DNA of 64,000 bases. Source: Streptomyces sp. NBC_00683 (GTDB lineage: Bacteria; Actinomycetota; Actinomycetes; Streptomycetales; Streptomycetaceae). This document shows, piece by piece, positions 15,645 through 24,572 of this stretch. Position numbers and translations under genes: made by a program. The DNA is taken from positions 372,001 through 436,000 of the forward strand of contig NZ_CP109013.1 in the NCBI RefSeq assembly GCF_036226745.1, in the 5' to 3' direction. Each line of letters starts with the position of its first letter. Position 1 is the stretch's first letter. The notes beneath the pieces were generated by a model. The model saw nothing but the letters and a program-made list of their open reading frames with translations, did no database searches and was not told where the DNA came from.

Positions 15645-16772
15645 TTAGCTCAGCGTCTTCAGCGCCGCCGCGTCGTACGGCTTCGTCCCGTCGACCTGGC
15701 CGGCCAGGACCTTCGCCGCCCACTCCGGGTCCTGGAGCAGGGCGCGACCGACGGCGACCATGTCGAACTCGTCGCGCTCCAGGCGGTCGAGGAGGTTGTC
15801 GATGCTGCCGACCGCGGCCCCCTCGCCCGCGAACGCGCGGATGAAGTCGCCGTCGAGGCCGACCGAGCCGACGGTGATGGTGGGCCTGCCGGTGAGCTTC
15901 TTGGTCCAGCCCGCCAGGTTCAGGTCCGAGTCATCGAACTCAGGGAGCCAGTAGCGGCGGGTGGAGGCGTGGAAGGCGTCGACGCCGGCCGCGGCGAGCG
16001 GGGCCAGGATCGCCTCCAGCTCCTCCGGGGTCTGGGCGAGCTTCGCGTCGTAGGCCTCCTGCTTCCACTGCGAGAAGCGGAAGATCACAGGGAAGCCGGG
16101 CGAGACGGCCTCGCGGACCGCGGCCACGATCTCGGCCGCGAACTTCGTACGGGCCACGGGGTCGCCGCCGTAGGCGTCGGTACGGCGGTTCGTCGCCGCC
16201 CACAGGAACTGGTCGAGGAGGTAGCCGTGGGCACCGTGCAGTTCGACGCCGTCGAAGCCGATGCGCTCGGCAGCTGCGGCAGCCTCGACGAAAGCACCGA
16301 TGACGTCGTCCAGGTCCTGCCGGGTCATCGCCTTGCCGGTGCCCTCGGTGCCGTCGACGCGGATGCCGGAGGGGCCGACGGCGGGGGCGTCGGCGTAGGG
16401 GGCCTCGCCCTGCTTGCGCACCATGCCGATGTGCCACAGCTGCGGGACGATCGTGCCGCCCGCCGCATGAACGGCGTCGGCGACCTTCGCCCATCCAGCC
16501 AGCTGCTCCTCACCGTGGAAGCGCGGCACACGGTCGCTCTGTCCGGCCGAGTCGTGGCCGACGTAGGTTCCCTCGGTCACGATCAGACCCACACCAGCGG
16601 CGGCGCGACGGGCGTAGTACGAGCGCACGTCCTCACCCGGAACGCCGCCCGGGGAGAACATGCGCGTCATCGGTGCCATCACGATGCGGTTCGGGACGGT
16701 CAGGCCGTTCAGCGTGACGGGCCGGGACAGGATCTCGGCCGCACGGTGGGCCGAAGACGCGGTGACGGACAC
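15645..16772 (-). CDS. Old Yellow Enzyme-type NADH:flavin oxidoreductase
   Basis: A 375-residue FMN-dependent ene-reductase TIM barrel. PVTLNGLTVPNRIVMAPMTR opens the barrel, PQLWHIG and ELHGAHGYLLDQFLWAATN carry the substrate His and the signature helix, NRRTDAYGG follows, and TVGSVGLDGDF plus MVAVGRALLQDPEW are the C-terminal FMN phosphate-binding strands. It should reduce activated C=C bonds of enones or electrophiles. GTG 16772 is chosen for its GAGGAG box 7 bases upstream. It is divergent from a MarR regulator across a repeat-rich spacer, implying induction by reactive electrophiles or phenolics. Confidence 0.93.
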   Translation of the reverse strand: MSVTASSAHRAAEILSRPVTLNGLTVPNRIVMAPMTRMFSPGGVPGEDVRSYYARRAAAGVGLIVTEGTYVGHDSAGQSDRVPRFHGEEQLAGWAKVADAVHAAGGTIVPQLWHIGMVRKQGEAPYADAPAVGPSGIRVDGTEGTGKAMTRQDLDDVIGAFVEAAAAAERIGFDGVELHGAHGYLLDQFLWAATNRRTDAYGGDPVARTKFAAEIVAAVREAVSPGFPVIFRFSQWKQEAYDAKLAQTPEELEAILAPLAAAGVDAFHASTRRYWLPEFDDSDLNLAGWTKKLTGRPTITVGSVGLDGDFIRAFAGEGAAVGSIDNLLDRLERDEFDMVAVGRALLQDPEWAAKVLAGQVDGTKPYDAAALKTLS

Positions 16773-16793
16773 TGAGGTGCTCCTCGCAGGTAC

Positions 16794-16822
16794 TTGATAA
16801 CGTTGATGGTTGATAACATCAA
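16794..16822. promoter_or_regulatory. Repeat-rich MarR operator region
   Basis: TTGATAAC occurs twice, at 16794-16801 and 16810-16817, 16 bases apart. Overlapping it, TTGATG and CATCAA form a perfect 6-8-6 dyad (16803-16822). The AT-rich block sits just upstream of the OYE start and about 65 bases from the MarR start, the expected place for a shared operator. Confidence 0.6.
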
Positions 16823-16887
16823 GCAATGAGAAGACGGTAAAACTAAATATTTGAGATTGTCAAGTTTCCTGGGGTAAAGTGACTGCC

Positions 16888-17322
16888 ATGACAGGAACTG
16901 CCCGCGTAGATACAGCTCGGCTCATGGAGCTGCTCTCGGTGTCCCTCGGCGCCTACTACGGCGACTTCACCATCGCGGCAGCGAGCGAGAACCTCACCGC
17001 GAGCCAGGGCAAGGCGCTGACCGTGCTGCGCCGGGGCCCCGCCGCAATGCGCGCCCTGGCCCACACCCTCACCTGCGACGCCTCCAACATGACCGGGATC
17101 GTCGACCGGCTGGAGAAGCGCGGCCTGGTGCGCCGCGAGCCCAGCCCCTGCGACCGGCGCATCAAGAATGTCATCCTCACCGCGGAGGGCGAGCGCGTCG
17201 CCGACACGATTCGCGCGAAGATGCGCACCACGCAGGAGGGCCTGGACAGGCTCACCGACGAGGAGCGGGACTCCCTGCACACCCTGCTGGAACGAGTCTT
17301 CCCTACCCGGCCCTGCACCTGA
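16888..17322 (+). CDS. MarR family transcriptional regulator
   Basis: A 144-residue MarR protein. LTASQGKALTVLRRGPAAMR is helix 2 region, ALAHTLTCDASNMTGIVDRL the recognition HTH (about residues 62-81), and EKRGLVRREPSPCDRRIKNV the winged hairpin with the conserved DRR. A Cys in the wing (SPCDRR) could be redox-sensitive. ATG 16888 or GTG 16879 could be the start. It faces the OYE gene and most likely represses it, releasing in the presence of a phenolic or electrophilic ligand. Confidence 0.9.
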   Translation: MTGTARVDTARLMELLSVSLGAYYGDFTIAAASENLTASQGKALTVLRRGPAAMRALAHTLTCDASNMTGIVDRLEKRGLVRREPSPCDRRIKNVILTAEGERVADTIRAKMRTTQEGLDRLTDEERDSLHTLLERVFPTRPCT

Positions 17323-17552
17323 GCCGGGGCAGGTGACGGCGCCGCGGTCCGTTCACCTCTCGACGGCCGCCGCACCTTCGGCCATACCGCGAGTCCGGCG
17401 CCGGCAGCCCGGCCGTCCGCCGTCGAGGCCGGCCCGCTTCGCGTCCGGCACCGTGAGGGCGATGGCGAACAGCGGCCGGAAACCGCGGCGTTGACCAGGA
17501 AATAGGGCGTGCCGGACCCGCCGGTCCGGTGCGGAGGCAGATGGACGAGACC

Positions 17553-17566
17553 TTGGTCTATACCAA
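17553..17566. promoter_or_regulatory. DasR-like (dre) palindrome upstream of secreted sugar dehydrogenase
   Basis: TTGGTCTATACCAA is a near-perfect dyad that differs at one inner position from the TGGTCTAGACCA core bound by the GntR/HutC regulator DasR, which controls N-acetylglucosamine and chitin genes in streptomycetes. It lies about 145 bases before the GTG of the dehydrogenase. The rest of the 387-base gap between 17323 and 17709 holds no recognised gene. Confidence 0.5.
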
Positions 17567-17709
17567 CCAGCGCCGTCCCAGTATCCTCATCCGTGGCCAG
17601 TAGCACACTCTTCCCCCACCCAGGTTGCGTGCTGGCGCGGGCGACGCCCACCTATCTCTGCCCCAAGCAGCCGGGTGAACCTCCCCATTCGCCGCCTCTA
17701 GGAGTCACG

Positions 17710-18846
17710 GTGAAATTTCGCACCAGAAGCTCGGCGATCATCGGCGCCATCTGCCTCGTCGCTTCCCTCGCCTTGACCACGGCGTCCGCCGACGAGCCCG
17801 GCGCCCCAGGTCAGGCAGCGAAGGTCACACTGAAGAAGGTCGCCACGGCCCAGAATCCGTCCGCCGGTACCGCCGGGCCCGGCGGTACGGTCTGGATAGC
17901 CGAACGTGCGGGCACCGTAAGGGTCTTGGGCCCCAAGGGGCTCGGTGAGCCCGTCCTCGACATTTCCGGCGAGACCACCACCGACGGCGAACGCGGCCTG
18001 CTGGGCATCGCGTTCGACAAGAGGTTCGCGCACTTCTACATCTCGTTCACGAACCTTGAAGGAACCAGCACCGTGGACGAGTTCGCCGTACGGGGCGGCA
18101 AGATCCAGCCGAACACCCGACGCACCGTCCTCACCCAGACGCAGCCCTACTCGAACCACAACGGCGGCGACATCAAGTTCGGCCCCGACGGCTACCTCTA
18201 CATCGCGTTCGGTGACGGCGGCGCGGGCGGCGATCCGCACGGCAACGGGCAGAACCTCGACACGCTGCTCGGCAAGATGCTGCGGATCGACCCGAGCGGC
18301 GGCAAGCCGTACGCGATCCCGCCGGACAACCCGTTCGTCAACGACCCGAACGCCAGGGACGAGATCTGGGCGTACGGGCTGCGCAACCCGTGGCGGTTCT
18401 CCTTCGACGCGGGTACGGGCGATCTGCTGATCGGTGACGTCGGCCAGAGCGACTGGGAGGAGATCGACTGGGCCCCTGCGAGCAGCAAGGGCGGTGAGAA
18501 CTACGGATGGTCCCAGATGGAGGGCACCCACCCCTTCCGGGGCGGCACGGAGCCCGCGAACCACGTACCGCCGATCCACGAGTACGACCGCACCGGACTG
18601 GGCTGCTCGGTGATCGGCGGATTCGTCTATCGGGGCAAGGCGATCCCGGACCTCAAGGGTCAGTACGTGTTCAGTGACTACTGCGACGGCACCGTCCGCG
18701 CCCTGCAGTTGGAGAACGGCAAGGTGACCGGGGTGAGCGACCTCGGAGTCAACGGCGGCGAGACCGTCTCGTTGGTTCAGGGCTGCAAGGGCGAGCTGTA
18801 CGTGCTCGCCATTGCCGGCGGCATCTCCCGCATCGACCCGGCGTAA
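17710..18846 (+). CDS. Secreted PQQ-dependent sugar dehydrogenase-like beta-propeller
   Basis: A 378-residue protein of the glucose/sorbosone dehydrogenase (GSDH) family. A Sec signal peptide covers residues 1-31 (RTRSSAIIGAICLVASLALT then ASA-DEPG). The propeller carries GERGLLGIAFDKRF, NHNGGDIKFGPDGYLYIAFG, DGGAGGDPHGNGQN and YGLRNPWRFSFD, the blade motifs of soluble glucose dehydrogenase, including the NHNGG catalytic His region. It likely oxidises a sugar outside the cell with PQQ, if PQQ is available. GTG 17710 is fixed by AGGAG 5 bases upstream. Confidence 0.93.
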   Translation: MKFRTRSSAIIGAICLVASLALTTASADEPGAPGQAAKVTLKKVATAQNPSAGTAGPGGTVWIAERAGTVRVLGPKGLGEPVLDISGETTTDGERGLLGIAFDKRFAHFYISFTNLEGTSTVDEFAVRGGKIQPNTRRTVLTQTQPYSNHNGGDIKFGPDGYLYIAFGDGGAGGDPHGNGQNLDTLLGKMLRIDPSGGKPYAIPPDNPFVNDPNARDEIWAYGLRNPWRFSFDAGTGDLLIGDVGQSDWEEIDWAPASSKGGENYGWSQMEGTHPFRGGTEPANHVPPIHEYDRTGLGCSVIGGFVYRGKAIPDLKGQYVFSDYCDGTVRALQLENGKVTGVSDLGVNGGETVSLVQGCKGELYVLAIAGGISRIDPA

Positions 18847-18893
18847 CGACTACGTGATGCCGAAGCTGCACGGCAGCGAGTAGCCCCAGGGCC

Positions 18894-18929
18894 GGCTCGG
18901 AGTTCGGCCTCTGTGCCGAACTCCGAGCC
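18894..18929. terminator. Bidirectional terminator between convergent genes
   Basis: Perfect 15-bp stem (18894-18908 with 18915-18929) and a 6-base loop, placed between the plus-strand sugar dehydrogenase and the minus-strand DoxX gene, whose stop is 5 bases further on. Confidence 0.8.
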
Positions 18930-18933
18930 CGGG

Positions 18934-19290
18934 TCACCAGGCGCCGTGGTGGGCCAGGCCCAGTGCCAGGGCGGCCCCCGCGGTCAGGAGGAACACGATC
19001 CCGCCCACGATGTTGCGGGACCCCACTCTCAGGTGGGCAAAGATCGCGCCGATGAAGTACAGCACGAGGCCCGAGGCGGCAAGAGTTCCCAGGAGCGGGA
19101 CGGCCAGTCCGGCCAGCAGCCCCACGGTGCCCGCCGCCAGCAGCATGCCCAGCACCGGTACCCACTTCCGGGCTATCCCCTTCATGTCCGCCTGGGTCTT
19201 GGGGTATTCGTGGCCGATCAGGTAGGTGACGGCCGCGGCGCCGTTGAAGACCGCGCCGAGGATGGTGACCGTGACATAGGCGGCGAACAC
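18934..19290 (-). CDS. DoxX family membrane protein
   Basis: A 118-residue four-helix membrane protein. Hydrophobic segments lie near residues 3-26 (YVTVTILGAVFNGAAAVTYL), 46-63 (VLGMLLAAGTVGLLAGLAV), 66-85 (LGTLAASGLVLYFIGAIFAH) and 95-112. The helix 2-3 segment with YFIGAIFAHLR is typical of the DoxX-like DUF4267/DoxX_2 group. It resembles the protein at 49095-49442 in length and helix order. The family includes SodA- and thiol-linked oxidative-stress partners but this subgroup is uncharacterised. The start is GTG 19290. Confidence 0.85.
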   Translation of the reverse strand: MFAAYVTVTILGAVFNGAAAVTYLIGHEYPKTQADMKGIARKWVPVLGMLLAAGTVGLLAGLAVPLLGTLAASGLVLYFIGAIFAHLRVGSRNIVGGIVFLLTAGAALALGLAHHGAW

Positions 19291-19521
19291 GATTTCTCCG
19301 ATTCTGTGGTGAGTAGCACTGGTGAGCAGTCCGTCATGGGATGCCGCTCTCCTCCATGACGAACCGTGGACTCACTTTTGTGACACGGTGGCCGACCGGG
19401 CATGCCAGTCGTCCCGGAGCAGCACGTTCTCCGCTGAGCACCACCGCACGACGGTGCTGTAGGGGCCGCGATCGATGCTCCCTCTGCACTGATGACCGTC
19501 CCGGGGCCAATGAAACGGAGC

Positions 19522-21195
19522 TCAGCCGGCAGCCCCCGGGAGCCGGGCGATGACGCCGGACAGGTCGGTGCCGGCAGGGAGCGTGCCGAAGGCCAGGCCC
19601 TGGTCACCGGCCAGCCGCGAGGCGCAGAACGCGTCCGCGACGGCGGCCGGGGCGTGCCGGACGAGGAGGGAGCCCTGCAGCACCAGCGCCATGCGCTCGA
19701 CCAGCCTGCGGGCGCGCACGGCCGCGTCCTCGGTGAGCACCAGTTCGTCGCGCAACTGCCGCCAGGCCGCGTCAAGTCGTGCATCCGCGCCTGCGGCGAT
19801 CTCGATCTCGGCACCGAAGGCGTCGAGGGACTCGGGTTCGCGGGTCAGGGCGCGCAGCACGTCGAGTGCGTTGACGTTGCCCGAGCCCTCCCACAGGCCG
19901 TTGAGCGGGGCCTCCCGGTACAGCCGGGGCATCCCCGACGTCTCGTCGTAGCCGTTGCCGCCGAGACACTCCAGGGCTTCGGCGACCGCCGCCGGCTGGC
20001 GCTTGCACACCCAGTACTTGCCGACCGCCGTGGCCAGCCGCAGGAACACCCGCTCCCCCGCGTCACCACGCTGTGCGCGGTCGGTCGCTCCCGCGATCCG
20101 CAGCGCCAGGGTGGTCGCGGCCTCCGACTCGATGCCGAGGTCGGCGATGACGTTGCGCATCAGGGGCTGGTCGATCAGCTTGGTGCCGAACACGGAGCGG
20201 TACCTGATGTGATGGGCGGCCTGCGCGAGTGCGGCACGGGTCCCGGACGCGGAGCCCAGGATGCAGTCGAGCCGGGTCATCGTGACCATGTCGATGATGG
20301 TCCGCACACCCTGCCCCTGACGGCCCACCGGCCAGGCGACGGTGTCGTCGAACTCCGGCTCGCTGCTGGCGTTGCTGCGGTTGCCCAGCTTGTCCTTCAG
20401 CCGCTGGATGCGGAAGGTGTTGCGACTGCCGTCCGGGAGCACTCGCGGAACCAGGAAACAGGACAGCCCTCCCGGAGCCTGTGCCAGCACCAGGAACACA
20501 TCGTTCATCGGAGCGCTGGTGAACCACTTGTGGCCGCGCAGCCGCCAGGTGCCGTCGGGCTGCTCGGTGGCGACGGTGGTGTTGGCCCGTACATCGGTGC
20601 CGCCCTGCTTCTCCGTCATGCCCATGCCCGCGAGCAGACCGCTCTTGCCTGCGGGGGCACGCAGACCCGGGTCGTACGTCCGGCTCGTCAGCAGCGGCTC
20701 GTAGACAGCGGCCAGCTCCGGCGCCGAGCGCAGGGCGGGGACGACCGCGTAGGTCATCGAGACCGGGCAGCCGTGCCCCTGCTCGGCCGAACTCCACACC
20801 ATGAAGCCCGCCGCGCGCGCCACATGGGCGCCGGGCCGGGCGTCGGCCCACGGCGCGCCGCCGAGACCCTCCCTGATCGCCACGTCCATGAGCGCGTGGT
20901 ACGAGGGGTGGAAGTCCACCTCGTCGATCCGGTTGCCGTAGCGGTCATGGGTGCGCAGCACCGGCTCGTTGCGGTTGGCCTCCTCGGCCCAGCGCTGGAC
21001 CTGCTCCGAGCCGGCCAGCCGGCCCAGGCGGTGCAGGTCCTCCACGTACCACTCGGCGCCCTCGCGGCGGACTCCCTCCAGCAGTACGGCGTCGTCGGCG
21101 ACATCGTGGCCGACCAGCGGCGGCGGCTGGTTGGTCACCTCATGGGTGCGTGCGGTGGGGTCGCTGCGCAGTGCGGCGTCTGCTGTCGTGGTCAT
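19522..21195 (-). CDS. aidB: AidB-type acyl-CoA dehydrogenase
   Basis: A 557-residue acyl-CoA dehydrogenase of the large AidB subgroup. TNQPPPLVGHDVADDAVLLE at the N-terminus matches AidB; MGMTEKQGGTDVRANTT is the FAD/substrate loop, GHKWFTSAPMNDVFLVLAQ the family strand, and LECLGGNGYDETSGMPRLYR with GLWEGSGNVNALDVLR the C-terminal FAD-binding helices. AidB binds DNA and is linked to the alkylation response, with weak isovaleryl-CoA dehydrogenase activity. The ATG at 21195 has GGAGG 6 bases upstream. A TetR gene 37 bases upstream on the same strand probably controls the operon. Confidence 0.9.
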   Translation of the reverse strand: MTTTADAALRSDPTARTHEVTNQPPPLVGHDVADDAVLLEGVRREGAEWYVEDLHRLGRLAGSEQVQRWAEEANRNEPVLRTHDRYGNRIDEVDFHPSYHALMDVAIREGLGGAPWADARPGAHVARAAGFMVWSSAEQGHGCPVSMTYAVVPALRSAPELAAVYEPLLTSRTYDPGLRAPAGKSGLLAGMGMTEKQGGTDVRANTTVATEQPDGTWRLRGHKWFTSAPMNDVFLVLAQAPGGLSCFLVPRVLPDGSRNTFRIQRLKDKLGNRSNASSEPEFDDTVAWPVGRQGQGVRTIIDMVTMTRLDCILGSASGTRAALAQAAHHIRYRSVFGTKLIDQPLMRNVIADLGIESEAATTLALRIAGATDRAQRGDAGERVFLRLATAVGKYWVCKRQPAAVAEALECLGGNGYDETSGMPRLYREAPLNGLWEGSGNVNALDVLRALTREPESLDAFGAEIEIAAGADARLDAAWRQLRDELVLTEDAAVRARRLVERMALVLQGSLLVRHAPAAVADAFCASRLAGDQGLAFGTLPAGTDLSGVIARLPGAAG

Positions 21196-21232
21196 CTCGG
21201 TCCTCCGGACTCGGGGTCGTACCAGGGCGCGG

Positions 21233-21895
21233 TCACAGCCGGTCGGCGTCCGCGTCGGCGTCGTGGTCGGCCCTGGCGTCGAGCGGTGCGGCAGCACCCG
21301 CGCAGCGCAGGGCCATCGCCACCAGCTCGGTGACCAGATGGTCGGCGTCGGCGCCCTCGGCGGGAGCGGACAGTGGGTCGACGAGCACTTCGCCGATCGC
21401 CCCGGTCAGCGCGGCTGCGGTGACCTCCGGGTCCTGGTCGGGCAGCTGACCTGTGTGGATGCCCTCGCGGATCACCTCGGCGAAGACCTCGCGGTAGCGG
21501 CGCCGGAACTTCAGCCGCTCCTGGCCGAGCGCCGCTTCGGCCGGCGCGGCGAGCAGGGCGTGGGCCAGACCGCGGGACTCCATGGCGCGGCGGGCGAAGA
21601 CGTCGACGCCCAGCGCGAGCCGCTCGACCGGGTCCCGGCCGCCCTCCGTGAGGACCTTCCCGAGCACTTCGACCTCACGTCCGGACGCGCGGCGGAAGAC
21701 CTCGACGGCCAGCGCGCCTTTGGAAGGAAAGTGCTGGTAGACCGAGCCGACCGACATCCCCGCCGCAGCGGCGACCACGGTGACGGATGCGTTGGCCCAG
21801 CCCACATCGGCCACGACGGCGGTCGCCTGCTCCACCAGATGCTCTCTGGCGGCGGCGAGGCGGTCCTGCACAGCGGGTGTCTTGCGGTAGGCCAC
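21233..21895 (-). CDS. TetR family regulator of the aidB operon
   Basis: A 220-residue TetR protein. The HTH is at about residues 35-58 (VTVVAAAAGMSVGSVYQHF, PSKGALAVEVF) after an N-terminal helix REHLVEQATAVVADVGW. The C-terminal ligand/dimer domain has no recognisable ligand motif and ends in an Asp/Ala-rich tail (DHDADADAD). The start is GTG 21895. It is cotranscribed with aidB and has a TGAAC-N4-GTTCA dyad directly upstream, so autorepression is likely. Confidence 0.9.
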   Translation of the reverse strand: MAYRKTPAVQDRLAAAREHLVEQATAVVADVGWANASVTVVAAAAGMSVGSVYQHFPSKGALAVEVFRRASGREVEVLGKVLTEGGRDPVERLALGVDVFARRAMESRGLAHALLAAPAEAALGQERLKFRRRYREVFAEVIREGIHTGQLPDQDPEVTAAALTGAIGEVLVDPLSAPAEGADADHLVTELVAMALRCAGAAAPLDARADHDADADADRL

Positions 21896-21903
21896 GCAAC
21901 AAG

Positions 21904-21917
21904 TGAACCACTGTTCA
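21904..21917. promoter_or_regulatory. TetR-type operator
   Basis: TGAAC-CACT-GTTCA, a perfect 5-4-5 dyad, lies 9 bases before the TetR start codon, a classic place for a TetR autoregulatory operator. Confidence 0.6.
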
Positions 21918-21984
21918 GATCTTCACGCCAGCCTCCGTCCGCGCAGGTTCTCCCCACCGGTCGAGAGGGACTTGGAGCACATGG

Positions 21985-22551
21985 TCACCGCAGAGCCGGG
22001 TACGGGTGCCCGGCCCAGTGTTCGGCGGCGGTGATGCCGAGCAGCACGACGTCGTGGTAGCTGCCGGCGAAGAACTCATGCTGCCGAAGCCGCCCCTCCT
22101 CCACGAATCCCAACCTGCGGTAGAGGGCGAGGGAGGCGTCGTTGAACGAGTAGACCTCTACTTCACACTTGTTGTGGCGCTGCTCGGCGAACATGTAGGT
22201 GAGGAGCAGTTCGGTGGCCTCAGCCGCGTACCCCTTCCCGCGGTGATCCCGGCTGATCTCGATCCCCGTCTTGAATCGTCCCGCACGGGCATCGGTCTCT
22301 CCGACCGTCACAGCCCCTGCGAACGCACCGTCGTCCAGCACCTCGACGACCAGCCGGAACGCTTCACCCCCTGGCGGACGCCCCGCACGCTCAGCAGTCC
22401 ACGAACGAAAGCTCTCGTCCGAGCGTGGGGGCTCGACCATGTCGGCGTTGCGGACGTCGACGGTGTTCTGGGCCAGGTCACGGAAACACTCCCAGTCCTT
22501 CGCCTCGACACCTCGCAGACGTACCTTCTCGCCGGTCCACATCTCACTCAT
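21985..22551 (-). CDS. GNAT family acetyltransferase (RimJ/RimL type)
   Basis: A 188-residue GNAT protein. VRLRGVEAKDWECFRDLAQN is the RimJ/RimL-like start, IEISRDHRGKGYAAEATELL near residue 105 the acetyl-CoA loop (RGKGYA), and CEVEVYSFNDASLALYRRLGF the conserved Asn/Tyr strand with the FVEEGRLRQHEF closing motif. It probably acetylates a protein N-terminus or a small amine. ATG 22551 has a G-rich GGAGTGGGG upstream. Confidence 0.9.
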   Translation of the reverse strand: MSEMWTGEKVRLRGVEAKDWECFRDLAQNTVDVRNADMVEPPRSDESFRSWTAERAGRPPGGEAFRLVVEVLDDGAFAGAVTVGETDARAGRFKTGIEISRDHRGKGYAAEATELLLTYMFAEQRHNKCEVEVYSFNDASLALYRRLGFVEEGRLRQHEFFAGSYHDVVLLGITAAEHWAGHPYPALR

Positions 22552-22765
22552 GGCACCCCCCACTCCAGTCGGTTGCGGCCGCTGACGGCCAGACACTCAA
22601 ACGCCACACAGTAGCGGTGAGACGCGGCCGCGCCCGCGTGGGCAATCCGGTCCCGCGCAGCCCTCACGCCGGGCCACGTCCACGAGATCGCTGAGGCCGC
22701 ACTCGACCACGTCGGAGACAGAATTCGGAAGACGTGGAAGGCAGCGCCGACCTAGCGTTTCGCGC

Positions 22766-23218
22766 ATGACACCTCCCGACTGCGATATCGAGAATCAGCC
22801 TGGCGTGGCGATCCGCAGCCAGGACAACCCTGCCGTCGGCGTGACGCTCTGCGACCGTTTCAGCTTCGACCAGGATTCCGTGCACTATGCCGTCGAACTT
22901 CGGGCTCCCGGTCTGACCGCTCGCGTCGAGGAGGTGGTTGCCTGGTCCTGGGACAGCGACCTCGCACCCTTCCTCGAAGAACTCGCCGCGGACTTCCGAG
23001 GATGGGACGGCGAACGGTGTTGGCAGACGCATGACGGCGATCTGACGGTGTCGGCCGCCTTCCGGCCAGGCGGTCACGTCGGGCTGACCTGGACCGTGCG
23101 CCCCTGGCCCGACGCCGCCGGCGGATGGTGCGCCTCGGTGACCACCTGGCTCGAGGCCGGAGAGCAAATGGCCTCACTCGCGTCCGATGTCCGGCACTTC
23201 CTCGCTGACGATCTGTGA
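22766..23218 (+). CDS. DUF6228 family protein
   Basis: A 150-residue cytoplasmic protein of the actinobacterial DUF6228 type: an opening VAIRSQDNPAVGVTLCDRFS, then a beta-rich middle (YAVELRAPGLTARVEEVVAW), LAPFLEELAADFRGWDGERC near residue 75, and WTVRPWPDAAGGWCASVTTW before the final helix GEQMASLASDVRHFL. The order of beta strands then an amphipathic helix resembles small immunity-like proteins, but the function is unknown. No operon partner is obvious. Confidence 0.8.
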   Translation: MTPPDCDIENQPGVAIRSQDNPAVGVTLCDRFSFDQDSVHYAVELRAPGLTARVEEVVAWSWDSDLAPFLEELAADFRGWDGERCWQTHDGDLTVSAAFRPGGHVGLTWTVRPWPDAAGGWCASVTTWLEAGEQMASLASDVRHFLADDL

Positions 23219-23307
23219 CGGCAAAGAGACCCAGCGCGTCCCACCTGCCCCACCATGTCCTCCCTGGCCCATCGCATCGACCGTCCGGATAAGGTACGAA
23301 GTCCGGT

Positions 23308-23904
23308 GTGAACGAACAGACCCAGCCCGCGACCGTTCGCGTGTTCATCGCCCTCGCCCCGCCGGACCCTGCGAAGGAAGAACTCGCCCGGGAGCTGCGC
23401 CCCGCCTACGACACGCACCCCCAGATGCGATGGAATCGCGTCGAGGACTGGCACATCACCCTGGCGTTCCTCGGGGAGCTCCCGGCCGAGACGGTTCCGC
23501 TGCTGCGCTCGCCTCTCGCCGAAATCGCAGCGCACCACCGACCACCTCGCCTGGCACTGCGCGGCAGCGGAAGCTTCGACGACCGGGTGCTGTGGAGCGG
23601 GATCGAGGGAGACCTCGATGAGCTGCACATGCTCGCGGCCGACGTGCGTACCGCGGTCAAGAGATGCGGTGTCGCCTTCGAGGACAGGCCCCTGCGCCCG
23701 CACCTGACACTGGCGCGTGCACGCCGGGGTGATCGGTCCTCTGCGGTGGAGATCGCCGCCACGCTCACCGGATTCACCGGCCACCGATGGCCTGCCGAAC
23801 GCCTGCACCTGGTCGGCAGCAACGTCGGCCGCAGCAGCGGACCGATCCACTACCGCGACATCGAGGCCTGGGCCCTCGGCAGCGGGTCCCCCGGTGGAGC
23901 CTGA
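23308..23904 (+). CDS. thpR: RNA 2',3'-cyclic phosphodiesterase ThpR (2H family)
   Basis: A 198-residue 2H phosphoesterase. RVFIALAPPD opens the domain; the two catalytic HxTx motifs are present: DWHITLAFLGEL (His near residue 51) and LRPHLTLARAR (His near residue 133). The family hydrolyses 2',3'-cyclic phosphates on RNA ends and shows 2'-5' RNA ligase activity in vitro. GTG 23308 is the start. It is followed 50 bases later by trmO, another RNA-related enzyme, on the same strand. Confidence 0.93.
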   Translation: MNEQTQPATVRVFIALAPPDPAKEELARELRPAYDTHPQMRWNRVEDWHITLAFLGELPAETVPLLRSPLAEIAAHHRPPRLALRGSGSFDDRVLWSGIEGDLDELHMLAADVRTAVKRCGVAFEDRPLRPHLTLARARRGDRSSAVEIAATLTGFTGHRWPAERLHLVGSNVGRSSGPIHYRDIEAWALGSGSPGGA

Positions 23905-23954
23905 ACGGCCGGCCTGATCTGGGCACCACCCTCGACAAGAGGTAGAACCTTGCC

Positions 23955-24422
23955 ATGCCAAGCTTCGAGGTCACACCGATAGGCACAGTCCGGAACAACA
24001 GGACGGACGTCCAGCACACGGACAACTGGGGTGCCGTCCGCAGCACGATCACGGTCGACGAGCGCTTCGGCGAAGCGTGCCTCCAGGGTCTGGAGGGCTT
24101 CTCCCACGTGGAGGTCCTCTTCGTCTTCGACCAGTTCCCGGAACACGACGACCACCGCGAACCCCGCCCCTACCGCGGCCGCCCCGACCTCCCGCCCGTC
24201 GGTGTCTTCGCCGGCCGCGGCCCCCGCAGACCGAACCGCATCGGGGTTACGTGCTGCGCCATCGAATCCGTCAGCGGCCGCGAACTGACCGTGGTGGGTC
24301 TCGACGCGGTTTCGGGCACCCCGGTCATCGACCTGAAGCCGACGATGGCGGAGTTCCAGGCGGTGAACATCGAACAGCCGGAATGGGTCAGCAGCCTGAT
24401 GTCGGAGTACTTCCGGCCGTAG
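23955..24422 (+). CDS. trmO: tRNA (N6-threonylcarbamoyladenosine37-N6)-methyltransferase TrmO
   Basis: A 155-residue TrmO (UPF0066/TsaA) protein. FEVTPIGTVRNNRTDV is the family start, LQGLEGFSHVEVLFVFDQF the core, FAGRGPRRPNRIGVTCCAIE the SAM-binding basic segment, and GTPVIDLKPTMAEF the signature motif (G-x-P-v-LDIKP). It methylates t6A37 of a tRNA that reads ACY codons. The small C-terminal domain of the E. coli enzyme is missing, as in many bacterial homologues. ATG 23955 follows GAGGTAGAACC. Confidence 0.93.
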   Translation: MPSFEVTPIGTVRNNRTDVQHTDNWGAVRSTITVDERFGEACLQGLEGFSHVEVLFVFDQFPEHDDHREPRPYRGRPDLPPVGVFAGRGPRRPNRIGVTCCAIESVSGRELTVVGLDAVSGTPVIDLKPTMAEFQAVNIEQPEWVSSLMSEYFRP

Positions 24423-24572
24423 ACGGCCCGTCCCGCTCGACCGCGCTCACCAATTCCCCTATGAGCAGGTCGCCATGCGGCGGGAATGTCCGCCGGCTCC
24501 GGGACTCGACGCGGAGGCGCTGGGCGCCCGGGCGTAGGCTTCGCCCAGCACCGACCGGGGGGAGCGGAAGAC

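Noticed and set aside
15207..16775. A 522-residue plus-strand frame opposite the OYE gene
   Set aside because: It mirrors the OYE coding strand with no motif of its own; high-GC DNA gives long antisense frames.
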